Part shown: positions 1 through 9,026 of the stretch, piece by piece | Position numbering within the stretch: position 1 is the stretch's first letter | How the letters are laid out: each line of letters starts with the position of its first letter | DNA from: Robertmurraya sp047302285 | Lineage (GTDB): Bacteria > Bacillota > Bacilli > Bacillales > Cytobacillaceae | Direction: 5' to 3' | Length of the DNA stretch: 64,000 nucleotides | Assembly (NCBI RefSeq): GCF_047302285.1 | Contig: NZ_CP154845.1 | Location: 3,100,001 to 3,164,000, forward strand | Notes under the pieces: generated by a model | Seen by the model: the letters and a program-made list of their open reading frames with translations, nothing else | Databases searched by the model: none | Told to the model about the DNA's origin: nothing | Made by a program: the position numbers and the translations under genes

Positions 1-1026
1 AAGTCGCTCAGCTACTTGAATTAAAATTTGGTCTCCAGCAAGATGGCCTAATGTGTCATTCAAGTACTTAAAGCGATCCAAATCGATCGAAAGTAAGGCA
101 AACGTACCAGTATTTTTATTTTCCTTAATCAGACGTTCTAAATCATTTAACAATGCGCGACGATTATATAGACCAGTCAAATGGTCATGGAAAGCCATAT
201 ATTTAATGGTTTCCGCATTTTGAGCTTGCTCAGAAATATCTCTTGTAATCACATACACACCATCGATTTTCGAATTGATGACAATCGGAATTGTTTTAAG
301 ATGTGTCGTTATACTATAACCCTTCGAATGAATCAAACGACAATCTAGAGATTCTAAAGCAGCTCCCGAATTCACTGTTTGTTGAAATAAATCAGTGAAT
401 TTCTCAATGTCTCCATCAGGAATTAAATCAAAAAAAGAACGGTGAGTCATTTGTTTTTCAGCATAGCCAGACAATTTTTGACCTGAAGGGTTCACTTCCA
501 AGATCTTTCCCTCAAGTGAAACTGTGAAAACTCCATCTAATGTATGATCTACGATTGAACGATATTTTTGCTCAGCTTTAATTAAACGATTTCGTTCTTC
601 TACTAACTCTGTAATATCTCTAGTTACAGCAACAATAAAGTTAATCTTATCATTCTCATCGCGAACTGGCGTTAATAAAGATTCTGTATAACCCATTCTC
701 CCATTAGGAAACATGATTTGGTCAGAGTAGGTAACCGACTCATTTAAAAATAATACACGTTCATAGGCCTTCTTAATTTCTATGTAACGTTCAAATGGTA
801 GGACATCCTCCATGGATTTCCCAATTGGATCTCCAGTTATTCCTGCGTACTCTAATCCCATTTCATTAACAAACAAATAATGAAATTTTGGACCGTCTTC
901 TATTTTCATCACAAAAACCATATGTTTAACATAATTGAAAATTAAATTATAGATAATCGATTCTACTGTACTATCATCAGGTATTAATATCTCATTTTCC
1001 TTAGAATTCCTACGAACTGGCCACAC
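1..1026 (-). CDS. PAS-PAS-GGDEF signalling protein (diguanylate cyclase), 3' end outside window
   Basis: Only the N-terminal 342 codons are visible. Two PAS-like domains lie at about residues 20-150 and 150-285 (FVNEMGLEYAG; DHTLDGVFTVS, VNPSGQKLSGY). They are followed by the start of a GGDEF domain (HDHLTGLYNRR, SIDLDRFKYLNDTLGH). The catalytic GG(D/E)EF motif itself lies beyond base 1, so activity cannot be judged. The start chosen is GTG at 1026, preceded by GAGGTTGG. The reading frame stays open about 28 codons further upstream with protein-like composition (RFLLEIEKRYFKRKK), but I find no ATG/GTG/TTG there. The family makes or senses c-di-GMP; no partner gene is adjacent. Confidence 0.85.
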   Translation of the reverse strand, partial: MWPVRRNSKENEILIPDDSTVESIIYNLIFNYVKHMVFVMKIEDGPKFHYLFVNEMGLEYAGITGDPIGKSMEDVLPFERYIEIKKAYERVLFLNESVTYSDQIMFPNGRMGYTESLLTPVRDENDKINFIVAVTRDITELVEERNRLIKAEQKYRSIVDHTLDGVFTVSLEGKILEVNPSGQKLSGYAEKQMTHRSFFDLIPDGDIEKFTDLFQQTVNSGAALESLDCRLIHSKGYSITTHLKTIPIVINSKIDGVYVITRDISEQAQNAETIKYMAFHDHLTGLYNRRALLNDLERLIKENKNTGTFALLSIDLDRFKYLNDTLGHLAGDQILIQVAERL

Positions 1027-1442
1027 CTTACCAACCTCATTCCATTGAAAAGGTTTTTTTCTCTTGAAGTATCTCTTTTCTATTTCAAGTAAAAACCTCG
1101 TTGTCTCTATCTATTATTTTTTCTGAATTAATGCATTAGTATAATATATTATAGCATTTATTAATTGTTTGAATCAATTTCATTATTAAGATAAAAACAT
1201 AAAAAACGAACAATTATCTATGTAATTGGAATTTTTTGATTGTAATAACGAAAAATAAAAATAAAAATTAGATAATTATTCGCTTCTTTACCGATTTTTC
1301 GTTTTTCCTTTCTGTATAGCTTTGAGATCTCTATTTAGCATTTCCATTATGAGAAGATAATATCAAACAGCATTTCCTTTTTTATGAAAAAAAGGGTATA
1401 CTATTACAAGAAGATAAATTAATTTTGAAAGGAGCAAGTATT
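1027..1442. other. Intergenic region between divergent genes
   Basis: About 415 bp of very AT-rich DNA separates the PAS-GGDEF gene from ykyB. A TATACT hexamer at 1397-1402 could be a -10 box for ykyB, but I see no good -35 at the right distance. No RNA gene or repeat is recognised here. Confidence 0.4.
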
Positions 1443-1910
1443 TTGAATCGGGATAGGAATTATTCTCCTCAATTGGACCCAACGATTGATAACCTCTCAC
1501 AAGCAATCTTCACCGTAAACCGTCATGCTAAAACTGCTCCAAATCCAAAGTATCTATACAAGTTGAAGCATGAAGCGTTAAAAAAATTGTTAAAGGAAGG
1601 TAAAGCGAAAAAAATGGGTCTTCACTTTTCTAACAATCCAAAATATAGTCAACAACAGTCTGATGTATTAGTTGTCTGCGGCAAATATTCTTTCCACTTG
1701 CCTCCTTCGAAGAGCGATTTCACACAATTACCTCATTTAGGAAAACTAGACAATAACGTCCGTAATCCGAGAGCACATCTTTCATTATCTGATGCGAAAA
1801 AATTACTCTCACTATACACAGGACTAAAAGAAGAAAATATTCAGTTCAATCAGAAAAAGAAAAAGTATGAAAAACCAGTTTTTAAAAGACTCGGGGAAAA
1901 TTACTTTTGA
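1443..1910 (+). CDS. ykyB: YkyB family conserved protein
   Basis: The 155-aa basic protein matches the YkyB family, whose function is unknown; B. subtilis YkyB is about the same length. The core reads LSQAIFTVNRHAKTAPNPKY near the N terminus, with HFSNNPKYSQQQSDVLVV downstream. The start is TTG at 1443 because AAAGGAG at 1428-1434 is a good ribosome binding site 8 nt upstream. The earlier in-frame TTG at 1425 would place the Shine-Dalgarno inside the coding sequence. No membrane segment or signal peptide is visible. The gene converges on cheV across a shared terminator, the same neighbours as in B. subtilis. Confidence 0.85.
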   Translation: MNRDRNYSPQLDPTIDNLSQAIFTVNRHAKTAPNPKYLYKLKHEALKKLLKEGKAKKMGLHFSNNPKYSQQQSDVLVVCGKYSFHLPPSKSDFTQLPHLGKLDNNVRNPRAHLSLSDAKKLLSLYTGLKEENIQFNQKKKKYEKPVFKRLGENYF

Positions 1911-1944
1911 GTCAAATAAAATCTACTATTTAAATATAGATGAT

Positions 1945-1977
1945 AAAACGATCCCATTTAAGGGATCGTTTTTTTTT
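1945..1977. terminator. Bidirectional terminator between ykyB and cheV
   Basis: Perfect 11-bp stem (AAAACGATCCC, 1945-1955, with 1962-1972), 6-nt loop and a T run on the plus side. The A run on the other side lets it serve cheV too. Confidence 0.9.
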
Positions 1978-1984
1978 ATACACT

Positions 1985-2890
1985 TTATAGGATAAGCTCA
2001 TCAATGAGCAGTACTAATTCAGCAATTTCCGGCTTGCTCACCTGTCCGTTAGCTCCCACCATTTGACCTTTATGTCTTAAATCTTCTGTGATTAATGATG
2101 AAAAAATGATGACTGGGAGCTTGGAGAGATCCGAATGCTCTTTTATTCTTTTGGTTAGATGATGACCATCCATTTGCGGCATCTCAATATCTGTAATCAC
2201 TAATTGAACGGTCTCTGTCACATTTCTACCAGAATCTATAAGTGATTCCAAATAATTTAATGCATCTCGGCCATTTTCAAAGAATTCAACCTGCTGAAAT
2301 CCTGCTTCCGAAAGGGTATCACTTAAAAGCTTTCGTAAAAGCGGAGAATCCTCAGCCACGAGCAATCTTTTTGTTGAACGCTCTCTTTCGCCTAATTTTC
2401 TAATTTGCTGGACATTGATTCCAGATTCCGGGTTTATTTCAACAACAACCTTTTCAAAGTCTAATAATAAAACCATGTCTCCATGTAGTTTAACTACCCC
2501 AATCACCTGACTATCTGCACCCTGATACATTTCAGATGGCTTTTCAATTTGGTCCCATGAGATACGATGAATTTGTGTCACCGTATGGACATGGAAGACC
2601 ACTTTTTGCTTATTGAACTCGGCCACGATAAATTTATCTTGAACAGGGTTTGTTGATTTTGGAAACCCAAGAGCTGTTGCTACGTCTACTACAGGTAGAA
2701 CCTCTCCTCTTAATTCGATAATTCCTTCTACAGTTGGATGAGCATGAGGAATTTGTGTAATCGCAACAGGATTTATAATTTCTTTCACTTTTATCACATT
2801 AATTCCAAATTTATTTTTACCGATTGTAAATTCAACAATTTCTAATTCATTTGTTCCGCTTTCTAGTAATATCCCTTTGTTTGTTTCCAT
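1985..2890 (-). CDS. cheV: Chemotaxis protein CheV (CheW domain plus receiver)
   Basis: A 301-aa cytoplasmic coupling protein. Residues about 15-160 form a CheW-like domain (FGINVIKVKEII, IPHAHPTVEGIIELRGEVLPVVD). Residues about 170-300 form a response-regulator receiver domain with the phosphoacceptor aspartate in VITDIEMPQMDG and the conserved lysine in QVSKPE. CheV links chemoreceptors to CheA and takes part in adaptation when phosphorylated. The start ATG at 2890 follows GGAAGGAAG. The gene is monocistronic, convergent with ykyB, and lies next to patA as in B. subtilis. Length and domain order are normal. Confidence 0.95.
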   Translation of the reverse strand: METNKGILLESGTNELEIVEFTIGKNKFGINVIKVKEIINPVAITQIPHAHPTVEGIIELRGEVLPVVDVATALGFPKSTNPVQDKFIVAEFNKQKVVFHVHTVTQIHRISWDQIEKPSEMYQGADSQVIGVVKLHGDMVLLLDFEKVVVEINPESGINVQQIRKLGERERSTKRLLVAEDSPLLRKLLSDTLSEAGFQQVEFFENGRDALNYLESLIDSGRNVTETVQLVITDIEMPQMDGHHLTKRIKEHSDLSKLPVIIFSSLITEDLRHKGQMVGANGQVSKPEIAELVLLIDELIL

Positions 2891-3138
2891 CCTAGTTCTT
2901 CCTTCCTATCTCATAAGTAGCATATATGTATTACTATACCATGAAAAGAATAAAGAACTAATTCCATATTTCAAGTATTTCGTAAAAAAATATGTCCTTT
3001 TTTCATTTGCAGTGTCGTCAATAAAATCATTATTGAGCATTATGTGAACATTTTAACGAACTTATAGACTTTTCTAGCGGTGAGGAATACAATTCAGGTG
3101 AACAAAAAAGTTAAGGAATAAAAGAGGTGCTATTGTAA

Positions 3139-3342
3139 ATGAAGGGTACAGCCATTCTTTATAAAAAAGATCAGTCTCTTACCATAATTGAAAATATCGA
3201 TCACACGGTCTTTAATGAAATTCAGAAACAATGTGGGTGTGAACAATGTACATGTAAATACGATAACAAAGTTGTCAATTTCGGCAATGTTTCACCAGTA
3301 TTTTGGCATGAAGAAGAAATCGATTGGGATTATGGATATTAA
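3139..3342 (+). CDS. Small cysteine-containing protein of unknown function
   Basis: A 67-aa protein starting with ATG at 3139 (GAGGTG upstream). It contains a CGCEQCTC cluster near residue 32-39 and an acidic, aromatic C terminus (WHEEEIDWDYGY). The clustered cysteines could bind a metal, but this is not a motif I can assign. It lies between cheV and patA, where B. subtilis has small ykz genes; equivalence to one of them is only suggested by position. A strong terminator follows, so it is probably its own transcription unit. Confidence 0.65.
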   Translation: MKGTAILYKKDQSLTIIENIDHTVFNEIQKQCGCEQCTCKYDNKVVNFGNVSPVFWHEEEIDWDYGY

Positions 3343-3367
3343 TCATTGAATAATTGGGTCATTACAC

Positions 3368-3400
3368 CTCCCTCTGCACATTAGCAGAGGGAGATTTTTT
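3368..3400 (+). terminator. Rho-independent terminator
   Basis: Perfect 10-bp stem CTCCCTCTGC/GCAGAGGGAG with a 6-nt loop, followed by ATTTTTT. It ends the 67-aa gene. Confidence 0.9.
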
Positions 3401-3506
3401 ATTTTGGTTATATTCAGCCCATCATTTCTGGGCCTTAATTTTAAACTGTAATTACATATTGTGACTCATTTTGTTAAAATAGAAATCATATTGGAGGTTG
3501 AAGATA

Positions 3507-4637
3507 TTGGAACATTTAATTAATGATAAAGTCAAAAACATTGAAATATCTGGGATCCGCAAGTTTTTCAATTTGGTTGCTGGAACGAAGGATATGGTTT
3601 CCTTAACAATTGGGCAACCCGACTTTCCGACACCATCTCACGTGAAGGAAGCTGGAAAAAATGCAATTGATCAAAACTTTACATCCTATACACATAATGC
3701 AGGAACGATAGAGCTTAGACGAGCTGCAGCACAATTTGTTCACGAAAAATATCAGCTTCAATACAATCCTGAAACCGAGGTGATTACAACGGTTGGAGCG
3801 AGTGAAGCGATCGATATAGCCTTTAGAACGATATTAGAGGAAGATTGTGAGGTGCTCTTGCCTGGGCCAGTTTATCCTGGATATGAGCCAATCATTCGCT
3901 TATGTGGCGCGAAACCCATATATGCCGATACGACCAATAATCAATTTCGGATAACCGCTGAGATCATCGAACCATACATAACAGAAAAAACCCGTTGCAT
4001 CGTTCTTCCTTATCCATCAAACCCGACGGGGGCAAGCTTAACAAAGGAAGAGATTATCGATATTGCCGCTCTTGTGAAGGATAGAGAAATATTTATTTTA
4101 GCGGATGAAATTTATAGTGAGCTTGTGTATGGGAGGGAGCATTTTTCAATCGGAACAGTGCTAAAGGAAAAGTCGATTATTATTAACGGCTTATCTAAGT
4201 CCCACTCCATGACGGGTTGGAGAATTGGTTTTATTTTTGCACCTGAAAATATCGCAAAACATATACTTAAGGTACATCAATATAATGTTTCTTGTGCGAC
4301 TTCTATTTCTCAAATCGCAGCTATTGAAGCTTTGACAGTTGGGAAAGATGATGCACATGTGATGAAGGAAGAATATTTAAAAAGAAGAGATTATATGTAT
4401 ATGCGTCTTCAAAAGATGAACCTAGATGTGGTCAAACCAGATGGCGCTTTTTACTTCTTTGTCAAATTACCATCTCCATACTCAAGTTCTTTTGATTTCG
4501 CCTTATCGCTTGTTGAAAAAGTTGGAGTTGCGGTTGTCCCAGGTAGTGCCTTTTCACCATTAGGAGAAGGTTATGTCCGCTTGTCCTTCGCCTATTCGAT
4601 GGAAACGATTGAAGAAGCTATGGATCGAATGGATTAA
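3507..4637 (+). CDS. patA: PLP-dependent aminotransferase A (PatA)
   Basis: A 376-aa fold-type I aminotransferase acting in the cytosol; the B. subtilis enzyme is described as an N-acetyl-L,L-diaminopimelate/aromatic-type transaminase. Visible signatures are SLTIGQPDF at the N terminus, the cofactor segment LPYPSNPTG, ADEIYSEL, and the PLP-binding lysine in NGLSKSHSMTGWRIGF. The C-terminal arginine region reads EGYVRLSF. The start is TTG at 3507: GGAGG at 3493-3497 is 9 nt away, whereas the TTG at 3498 abuts it, and the resulting N terminus MEHLIN matches the family. It is slightly shorter at the C terminus than the B. subtilis protein. Confidence 0.92.
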   Translation: MEHLINDKVKNIEISGIRKFFNLVAGTKDMVSLTIGQPDFPTPSHVKEAGKNAIDQNFTSYTHNAGTIELRRAAAQFVHEKYQLQYNPETEVITTVGASEAIDIAFRTILEEDCEVLLPGPVYPGYEPIIRLCGAKPIYADTTNNQFRITAEIIEPYITEKTRCIVLPYPSNPTGASLTKEEIIDIAALVKDREIFILADEIYSELVYGREHFSIGTVLKEKSIIINGLSKSHSMTGWRIGFIFAPENIAKHILKVHQYNVSCATSISQIAAIEALTVGKDDAHVMKEEYLKRRDYMYMRLQKMNLDVVKPDGAFYFFVKLPSPYSSSFDFALSLVEKVGVAVVPGSAFSPLGEGYVRLSFAYSMETIEEAMDRMD

Positions 4638-4671
4638 TTTTTCCAGATGTAAAAAAATTAATCAAAAAGAT

Positions 4672-4706
4672 AAGGCATCGAGTACATTTCTCTCGTTGCC
4701 TTTTAC
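4672..4706 (+). terminator. Terminator after patA
   Basis: Stem AAGGCAtCGAG/CTCGtTGCCTT with one internal mismatch and a T-rich 3' side. Confidence 0.75.
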
Positions 4707-4745
4707 ATTTTAAAGAATCTTATACTTTCTTTCTCTCCATAATAT

Positions 4746-4776
4746 AAAAGGTACCGAGTACGCTCGATACCTTTTT
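4746..4776. terminator. Second, bidirectional terminator
   Basis: Stem AAAAGGTAcCGAG/CTCGaTACCTTTTT with loop TACG. A and T runs on both sides suit patA (plus) and the small minus-strand gene at 4810-4989. Confidence 0.8.
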
Positions 4777-4809
4777 CAACACTATATTCATAGGGAACTC
4801 TACATGTTT

Positions 4810-4989
4810 TTATTGACCTTTATACTTGCCATTATTCTTTCCTGCTTTTTCTTTCTTCGCTTTATCCTTATGAATTTTGTTTGCATCAGTACTTCCCATT
4901 TCTTGAGCAAATTCTTCGTTTAAAACCGCTGAATCAAATCCCTGGTTATTCTTCTGCTTGGCACCATTCTTTTTGTTTTTCTTTGCCAT
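4810..4989 (-). CDS. Small Lys/Asn-rich protein, SASP-like
   Basis: A 59-aa, highly charged protein with a strong AAGGAGG site before ATG 4989. It begins MAKKNKKNGAKQKNNQ, contains EEFAQEMGSTDAN in the middle and ends in a lysine-rich tail. The central E-F-A-x-E-x-x-S-T-D-A-N segment resembles the repeat of gamma-type small acid-soluble spore proteins (EFASETNA), but there is only one copy, so a spore role is a guess. It has its own terminator. Two related-looking peptides occur at 43465-43764. Confidence 0.7.
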   Translation of the reverse strand: MAKKNKKNGAKQKNNQGFDSAVLNEEFAQEMGSTDANKIHKDKAKKEKAGKNNGKYKGQ

Positions 4990-5077
4990 ACTTAGACCCT
5001 CCTTCTTATGAATGATGTTGAACCACTCATAGTTTGATCTAGAAAGGATAATCTATGTATTTTCATTTAAAAAAGGA

Positions 5078-5953
5078 TTACTGCCAATATTTATATAAAG
5101 CTTGAGTTCCGCTATTTTCTTCTCCTCGTTCAGCTAATTCTTTGTATAAAGAGAGGGCAAGAGCTAAACCAGGTGCCTCCATCCCCATATTTTCTGCTTC
5201 CTCAAGGGCAATCGACATATCTTTAATGATATGTTTAATGTAGAAGCCTGGTTCAAAATTCCCTTCAATCATTTTAGGAGCTAAATTGGAGAGTGACCAA
5301 CTTCCTGCTGCTCCAGAGGAAATACTTTTCAAGACATTTTCAGGTTCCAGTCCGGACTTTACGGCATAAGCCATTGCTTCACTGACTCCAATCATCCCCG
5401 AAGCAATCACGATTTGATTACACATTTTCGTATGCTGCCCAGAACCAGCTTTGCCTTGATAAACAATATTTGTTCCAAGTATATTAAAAATCGGTAAGAC
5501 AGCCTCAAAATCTTCTTTATCTCCTCCGACCATGATGGAAAGTTTTCCATCCCTTGCTCCGATGTCGCCACCTGAAACAGGTGCATCAAGTGCATGCATC
5601 CCTTTTTTCTTTGCTTCTTCATAAATTTCTGCTGCAAGGCTAGGTGTTGAGGTAGTCATGTCAATTAAATATGTATCTTTGTTTCCGTTTGGAATTATCC
5701 CATTCTCGCCTAAATACACTTCACGAACATCTGTTGGATAACCGACAATAGTGATAATCACATTCGCCTTTGCTGCAACTTCTTTACTTGAATCTGCCCA
5801 TTCAGCTCCTTCTTCAAGCAAGCTTTGCGCCTTATCCTTTGTTCTTGTGTATACAACAACTGGATATCCTGCATTTAAAAGATTAGTTGCCATGCTTTTT
5901 CCCATAACACCAATACCAATAAAACCAATAACCGTTTGATCCTTTGTTAACAT
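5078..5953 (-). CDS. ykwC: NAD(P)-binding beta-hydroxyacid dehydrogenase YkwC
   Basis: A 291-aa protein of the 3-hydroxyisobutyrate dehydrogenase / 2-hydroxy-3-oxopropionate reductase family. The Rossmann motif is GFIGIGVMGKSMA at the N terminus. The substrate-binding signature is DAPVSGGDIGARDG at about residues 120-133, and the catalytic lysine lies in GSGQHTKMCNQ. The likely reaction is NAD(P)-dependent oxidation of a small beta-hydroxyacid; the true substrate of YkwC is unknown. The start ATG 5953 follows GAGAGGGG. It sits between patA and ptsHI, as in B. subtilis. Confidence 0.9.
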   Translation of the reverse strand: MLTKDQTVIGFIGIGVMGKSMATNLLNAGYPVVVYTRTKDKAQSLLEEGAEWADSSKEVAAKANVIITIVGYPTDVREVYLGENGIIPNGNKDTYLIDMTTSTPSLAAEIYEEAKKKGMHALDAPVSGGDIGARDGKLSIMVGGDKEDFEAVLPIFNILGTNIVYQGKAGSGQHTKMCNQIVIASGMIGVSEAMAYAVKSGLEPENVLKSISSGAAGSWSLSNLAPKMIEGNFEPGFYIKHIIKDMSIALEEAENMGMEAPGLALALSLYKELAERGEENSGTQALYKYWQ

Positions 5954-6046
5954 CCAAATTCCCCTCTCTATTTTTCATTAATTACAAAATATATGTATAT
6001 TATTTTACCATTTAATAGAAGGACACGGGAGTATTTGAACAAGAAA

Positions 6047-6076
6047 AAAGCCGACCGGATTATACCAGTCGACTTT
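6047..6076 (-). terminator. Terminator after ptsHI
   Basis: Interrupted stem AAAG-CGAC-GG / CC-GTCG-CTTT about 65 nt beyond the ptsI stop. On the minus strand it runs into a T-rich stretch. Confidence 0.65.
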
Positions 6077-6141
6077 AAAGGGAGAAAATAGGTTTACCAA
6101 GTGCCTTGTTCACCTATACCCTTGTTTTAATTTAGTTAAAC

Positions 6142-7860
6142 CTAGTTCTTACTTGTAGCAGCTGTTACCATTTCAATGACTTCTTCCGTCGTTGATTTCT
6201 GTAACGCTTCTGTAGCTAATTTCTCCATTTCAGCCTTGCTTAAACGAAGAATTTGGGAGCGAGCTTTTAAAATCGAAGTCGCACTCATTGAAAATTCATC
6301 TAAACCAAGACCTAATAGAAGTGGAATCGCCGTTTCGTCACCGGCCATTTCTCCACACATACCTGTCCATTTTCCTTCTTTATGGGCAGCGTCAATTACC
6401 ATTTTTACTAATCGTAAAATCGAAGGACTATATGGTTGATACAGATAAGAAACTCTCTCGTTCATGCGATCTGCAGCCATCGTGTACTGAATGAGATCAT
6501 TCGTACCGATACTAAAGAAATCAACTTCTTTTGCAAATTGATCAGCAAGAACAGCAGTAGAAGGAATTTCAACCATAATTCCTACTTCTATTTTGTCTGA
6601 AACAGAAACGCCTTCGCTCTGAAGCTTCGCTTTCTCTTCTTCAAGCATGGCTTTAGCTTGTCTGAACTCATCTAAAGTCGCAATCATTGGGAACATAATC
6701 TTTAGATTTCCATACGTACTTGCTCGGAGTAAGGCTCTTAATTGAGTCTTAAAGATCTCTTTTTCTTCTAAGCATAAACGAATAGCACGGAAGCCGAGGA
6801 AAGGATTCATTTCTTTCGGTAATTTTAAGTATGGTAATTCTTTATCTCCACCTATGTCTAACGTACGAACGACAACTGGTTTTCCTTCTAAACCTTCGAG
6901 AACTGCTTTGTAAGATTCAAATTGTTCATCTTCTGTAGGAAGTTCATCTCTTCCCATGTAAAGGAATTCAGTCCTATATAGGCCTACCCCTTCACCACCA
7001 TTATTGATCACACCTTCAAGATCATTAGGCGTTCCGATGTTAGCCACTAATTCGACTTGATGTCCATCAGCTGAGTAAGTTTGTTCATTCTTTAACTTCG
7101 CCCACTCTGCTTTTTGTGCTTCAAAGTCTTCATTTGCTTGTTTATACTGTTCAACTAACTCTGGTGTAGGATTAATATGAACCTCACCCTTTAACCCATC
7201 CACAATGACTAAATCACCATTCTCAATATCCTTCGTTGCCGTCTTTGTACCAACAACAGCCGGAATCTCTAAAGAACGTGCCATAATCGCAGAATGGGAT
7301 GTTCTACCGCCAATATCTGTTGTAAAACCTTTAACAAACTGACGATTTAATTGAGCCGTATCTGAAGGCGTTAAATCCTCTGCAACCACTACAACTTCTT
7401 CTGTAATCATGCTCGGATTAACAATTTTTACTCCAAGTAAATGGGAAAGAACACGTTTTGTGACATCACGTATATCAGCTGCTCTTTCTCTCATATATTC
7501 ATTATCCATGGATTCAAACATGGAAACGAACATATCTGCTGTCTCTTTTAAAGCAACCTCAGCATTTACCTTTTCAGACATCACTATATCCTTTATTGGA
7601 TTTAGTAATTCTGGATCGCTTAGAACAAGTAGGTGCGCTTCAAAGATTGCAGCCTTATCTTCACCTAAATTTTCTTTCGCATTATCGCGAATCGCTTCTA
7701 ATTCTTTTTTCGATTGGGCAATTGCAGCCTCAAAACGTTCAACTTCTGAATCAACATCATCAATCGTCTTCTTTTCAAAGGATAAATCAGGCTCAACTAG
7801 ACGATAAGCCTTTGCAATTGCTATTCCACTTGATGCAGCAATACCATGTAAAAAGCTCAT
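6142..7860 (-). CDS. ptsI: PTS enzyme I (phosphoenolpyruvate-protein phosphotransferase)
   Basis: A 572-aa cytosolic enzyme I, which autophosphorylates from PEP and passes phosphate to HPr. The phospho-histidine lies in TDIGGRTSHSAIMARS at about residue 190. The PEP-binding barrel shows GIGLYRTEFLYM, FRAIRLCLEE, MVEIPSTAVLAD and SIGTNDLIQYTMAADRMNE. The active-site cysteine is in GMCGEMAGD near residue 502. The ATG at 7860 shares one base with the ptsH stop codon (TAATG), indicating translational coupling. The full length is normal. There is no ptsG upstream, unlike B. subtilis. Confidence 0.98.
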   Translation of the reverse strand: MSFLHGIAASSGIAIAKAYRLVEPDLSFEKKTIDDVDSEVERFEAAIAQSKKELEAIRDNAKENLGEDKAAIFEAHLLVLSDPELLNPIKDIVMSEKVNAEVALKETADMFVSMFESMDNEYMRERAADIRDVTKRVLSHLLGVKIVNPSMITEEVVVVAEDLTPSDTAQLNRQFVKGFTTDIGGRTSHSAIMARSLEIPAVVGTKTATKDIENGDLVIVDGLKGEVHINPTPELVEQYKQANEDFEAQKAEWAKLKNEQTYSADGHQVELVANIGTPNDLEGVINNGGEGVGLYRTEFLYMGRDELPTEDEQFESYKAVLEGLEGKPVVVRTLDIGGDKELPYLKLPKEMNPFLGFRAIRLCLEEKEIFKTQLRALLRASTYGNLKIMFPMIATLDEFRQAKAMLEEEKAKLQSEGVSVSDKIEVGIMVEIPSTAVLADQFAKEVDFFSIGTNDLIQYTMAADRMNERVSYLYQPYSPSILRLVKMVIDAAHKEGKWTGMCGEMAGDETAIPLLLGLGLDEFSMSATSILKARSQILRLSKAEMEKLATEALQKSTTEEVIEMVTAATSKN

Positions 7861-8126
7861 TATGCAGTTAACCCTTCTTTTTTCATAAGTTCTTCAAGGC
7901 TTTGGATGGCATTTTGTTCATCTCCACCTTCTGCGCTAATCGTAATTTCAGCTCCTTGACCAATTCCTAAAGACATTACACCCATGATGGACTTTAAGTT
8001 TACTTTTTTGCCTTTATATTCAAGTTGAATATCAGATTCAAATTTGCTTGCAGTCTGTACTAGTACTGTAGCTGGGCGTGCGTGGATTCCTGTTTCAGCG
8101 ATTACCTTAAATTGTTTTTCTACCAT
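7860..8126 (-). CDS. ptsH: PTS phosphocarrier protein HPr
   Basis: An 88-aa HPr. His15 (TGIHARPA) is the site phosphorylated by enzyme I. Ser46 (LKSIMGVMS) is the HPr-kinase site that makes HPr-Ser-P the co-repressor of CcpA in Firmicutes. It is the first gene of ptsHI and overlaps ptsI by one base. The many cre-like sites elsewhere in this window (39815, 39917, 63451) are the kind of targets this HPr would influence through CcpA. Confidence 0.98.
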   Translation of the reverse strand: MVEKQFKVIAETGIHARPATVLVQTASKFESDIQLEYKGKKVNLKSIMGVMSLGIGQGAEITISAEGGDEQNAIQSLEELMKKEGLTA

Positions 8127-8454
8127 AATTCATCAAACCCCTTATCAATTTTAATAATGTTACATGTTTACTTTATAGTTTATATTACCATTTTTATAAA
8201 AGGTTTTACTACCTCCATTATTGTTTTACAAATAAACATGTTTCATGTACCCTCATGGAGCTTTTCTGTTTTATTCGACAAAAAAAGCACCCAGAGAAAG
8301 AATATCAAAAACGAGACTATTATACAAAAATATCGCATTGATAAATGTGACAAATTTGTGAACAATGATACAAAAATTCACCGTTTTTGCATTGATTTGT
8401 CCTTTAATTATCTGTATGATGCTAATAAATATATCAATAAAGGGAGAGCTTAGT
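8127..8454. other. Intergenic region upstream of ptsH and the PilZ gene
   Basis: About 330 bp of AT-rich DNA between divergent genes. It must hold the ptsHI promoter on the minus strand. I could not fix -35/-10 boxes with confidence, and no riboswitch or antiterminator target is recognised. Open frames here lack ribosome binding sites. Confidence 0.4.
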
Positions 8455-8820
8455 ATGCTTTACAGGAGAGATGAGCCCTTTCGTTTTACTTTTGGTAATC
8501 CAATTGAGGCAACTTTCAAAATTCTGAAAGTGAATCAAATTATAGGAGATTCAAAAGAAGGACGAGCCCTACTAATGGATTTAAGCCCCAACGGTTTAAG
8601 AATGTCTTCCCCTTTAGATCTGCCGATTAATGAAAAGAACCTATTATTAGAGATATCGTTCGTATTAAATAAACAAACCATTTCCATTATGGCTGAACCA
8701 AAGTGGAAGAAACGGACATCTGCTCAATCTTTTTCCTATGGTCTTGTAGGGCTTGATGACGAAGAGTCTAAGAAAATAATTGTTAGTGAGTTAAAGGAGT
8801 ATGCAAAGAAAAATCAATAA
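8455..8820 (+). CDS. PilZ domain protein (possible c-di-GMP receptor)
   Basis: A 121-aa cytoplasmic protein whose start ATG 8455 follows AAGGGAGAG. It has the PilZ pattern: an arginine-rich N terminus (YRRDEPFRF), then about 35 residues later the D/NxSxxG motif as MDLSPNGLRMS, then beta-strand-rich sequence. In canonical c-di-GMP binders the N-terminal motif is RxxxR. Here the spacing is RRxxxxR, so ligand binding is uncertain. A PAS-GGDEF gene lies 7.4 kb away. It stands alone, divergent from ptsH. Confidence 0.75.
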   Translation: MLYRRDEPFRFTFGNPIEATFKILKVNQIIGDSKEGRALLMDLSPNGLRMSSPLDLPINEKNLLLEISFVLNKQTISIMAEPKWKKRTSAQSFSYGLVGLDDEESKKIIVSELKEYAKKNQ

Positions 8821-9026
8821 TGATGATGTTTAGATAGAATATTTTGATATAACGTTGTACATTGTCATTTTTTGTAACTCCTTAAATAGCTGAATTTTCT
8901 ATTAATTAATAAAAAAATGAGGTTCTCTAAGGGATTTTTATATCTTTTTCTTTACGAATGATAGAATTTAGTGCAAACTGTTACATATAATCATTCGACA
9001 TTTGGGAGAAAAAGGAGAGAGGACAG

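Noticed and set aside
8082..8453. 123-codon plus-strand frame between ptsH and the PilZ gene
   Set aside because: No ribosome binding site, low-complexity translation and overlap with the ptsH start.
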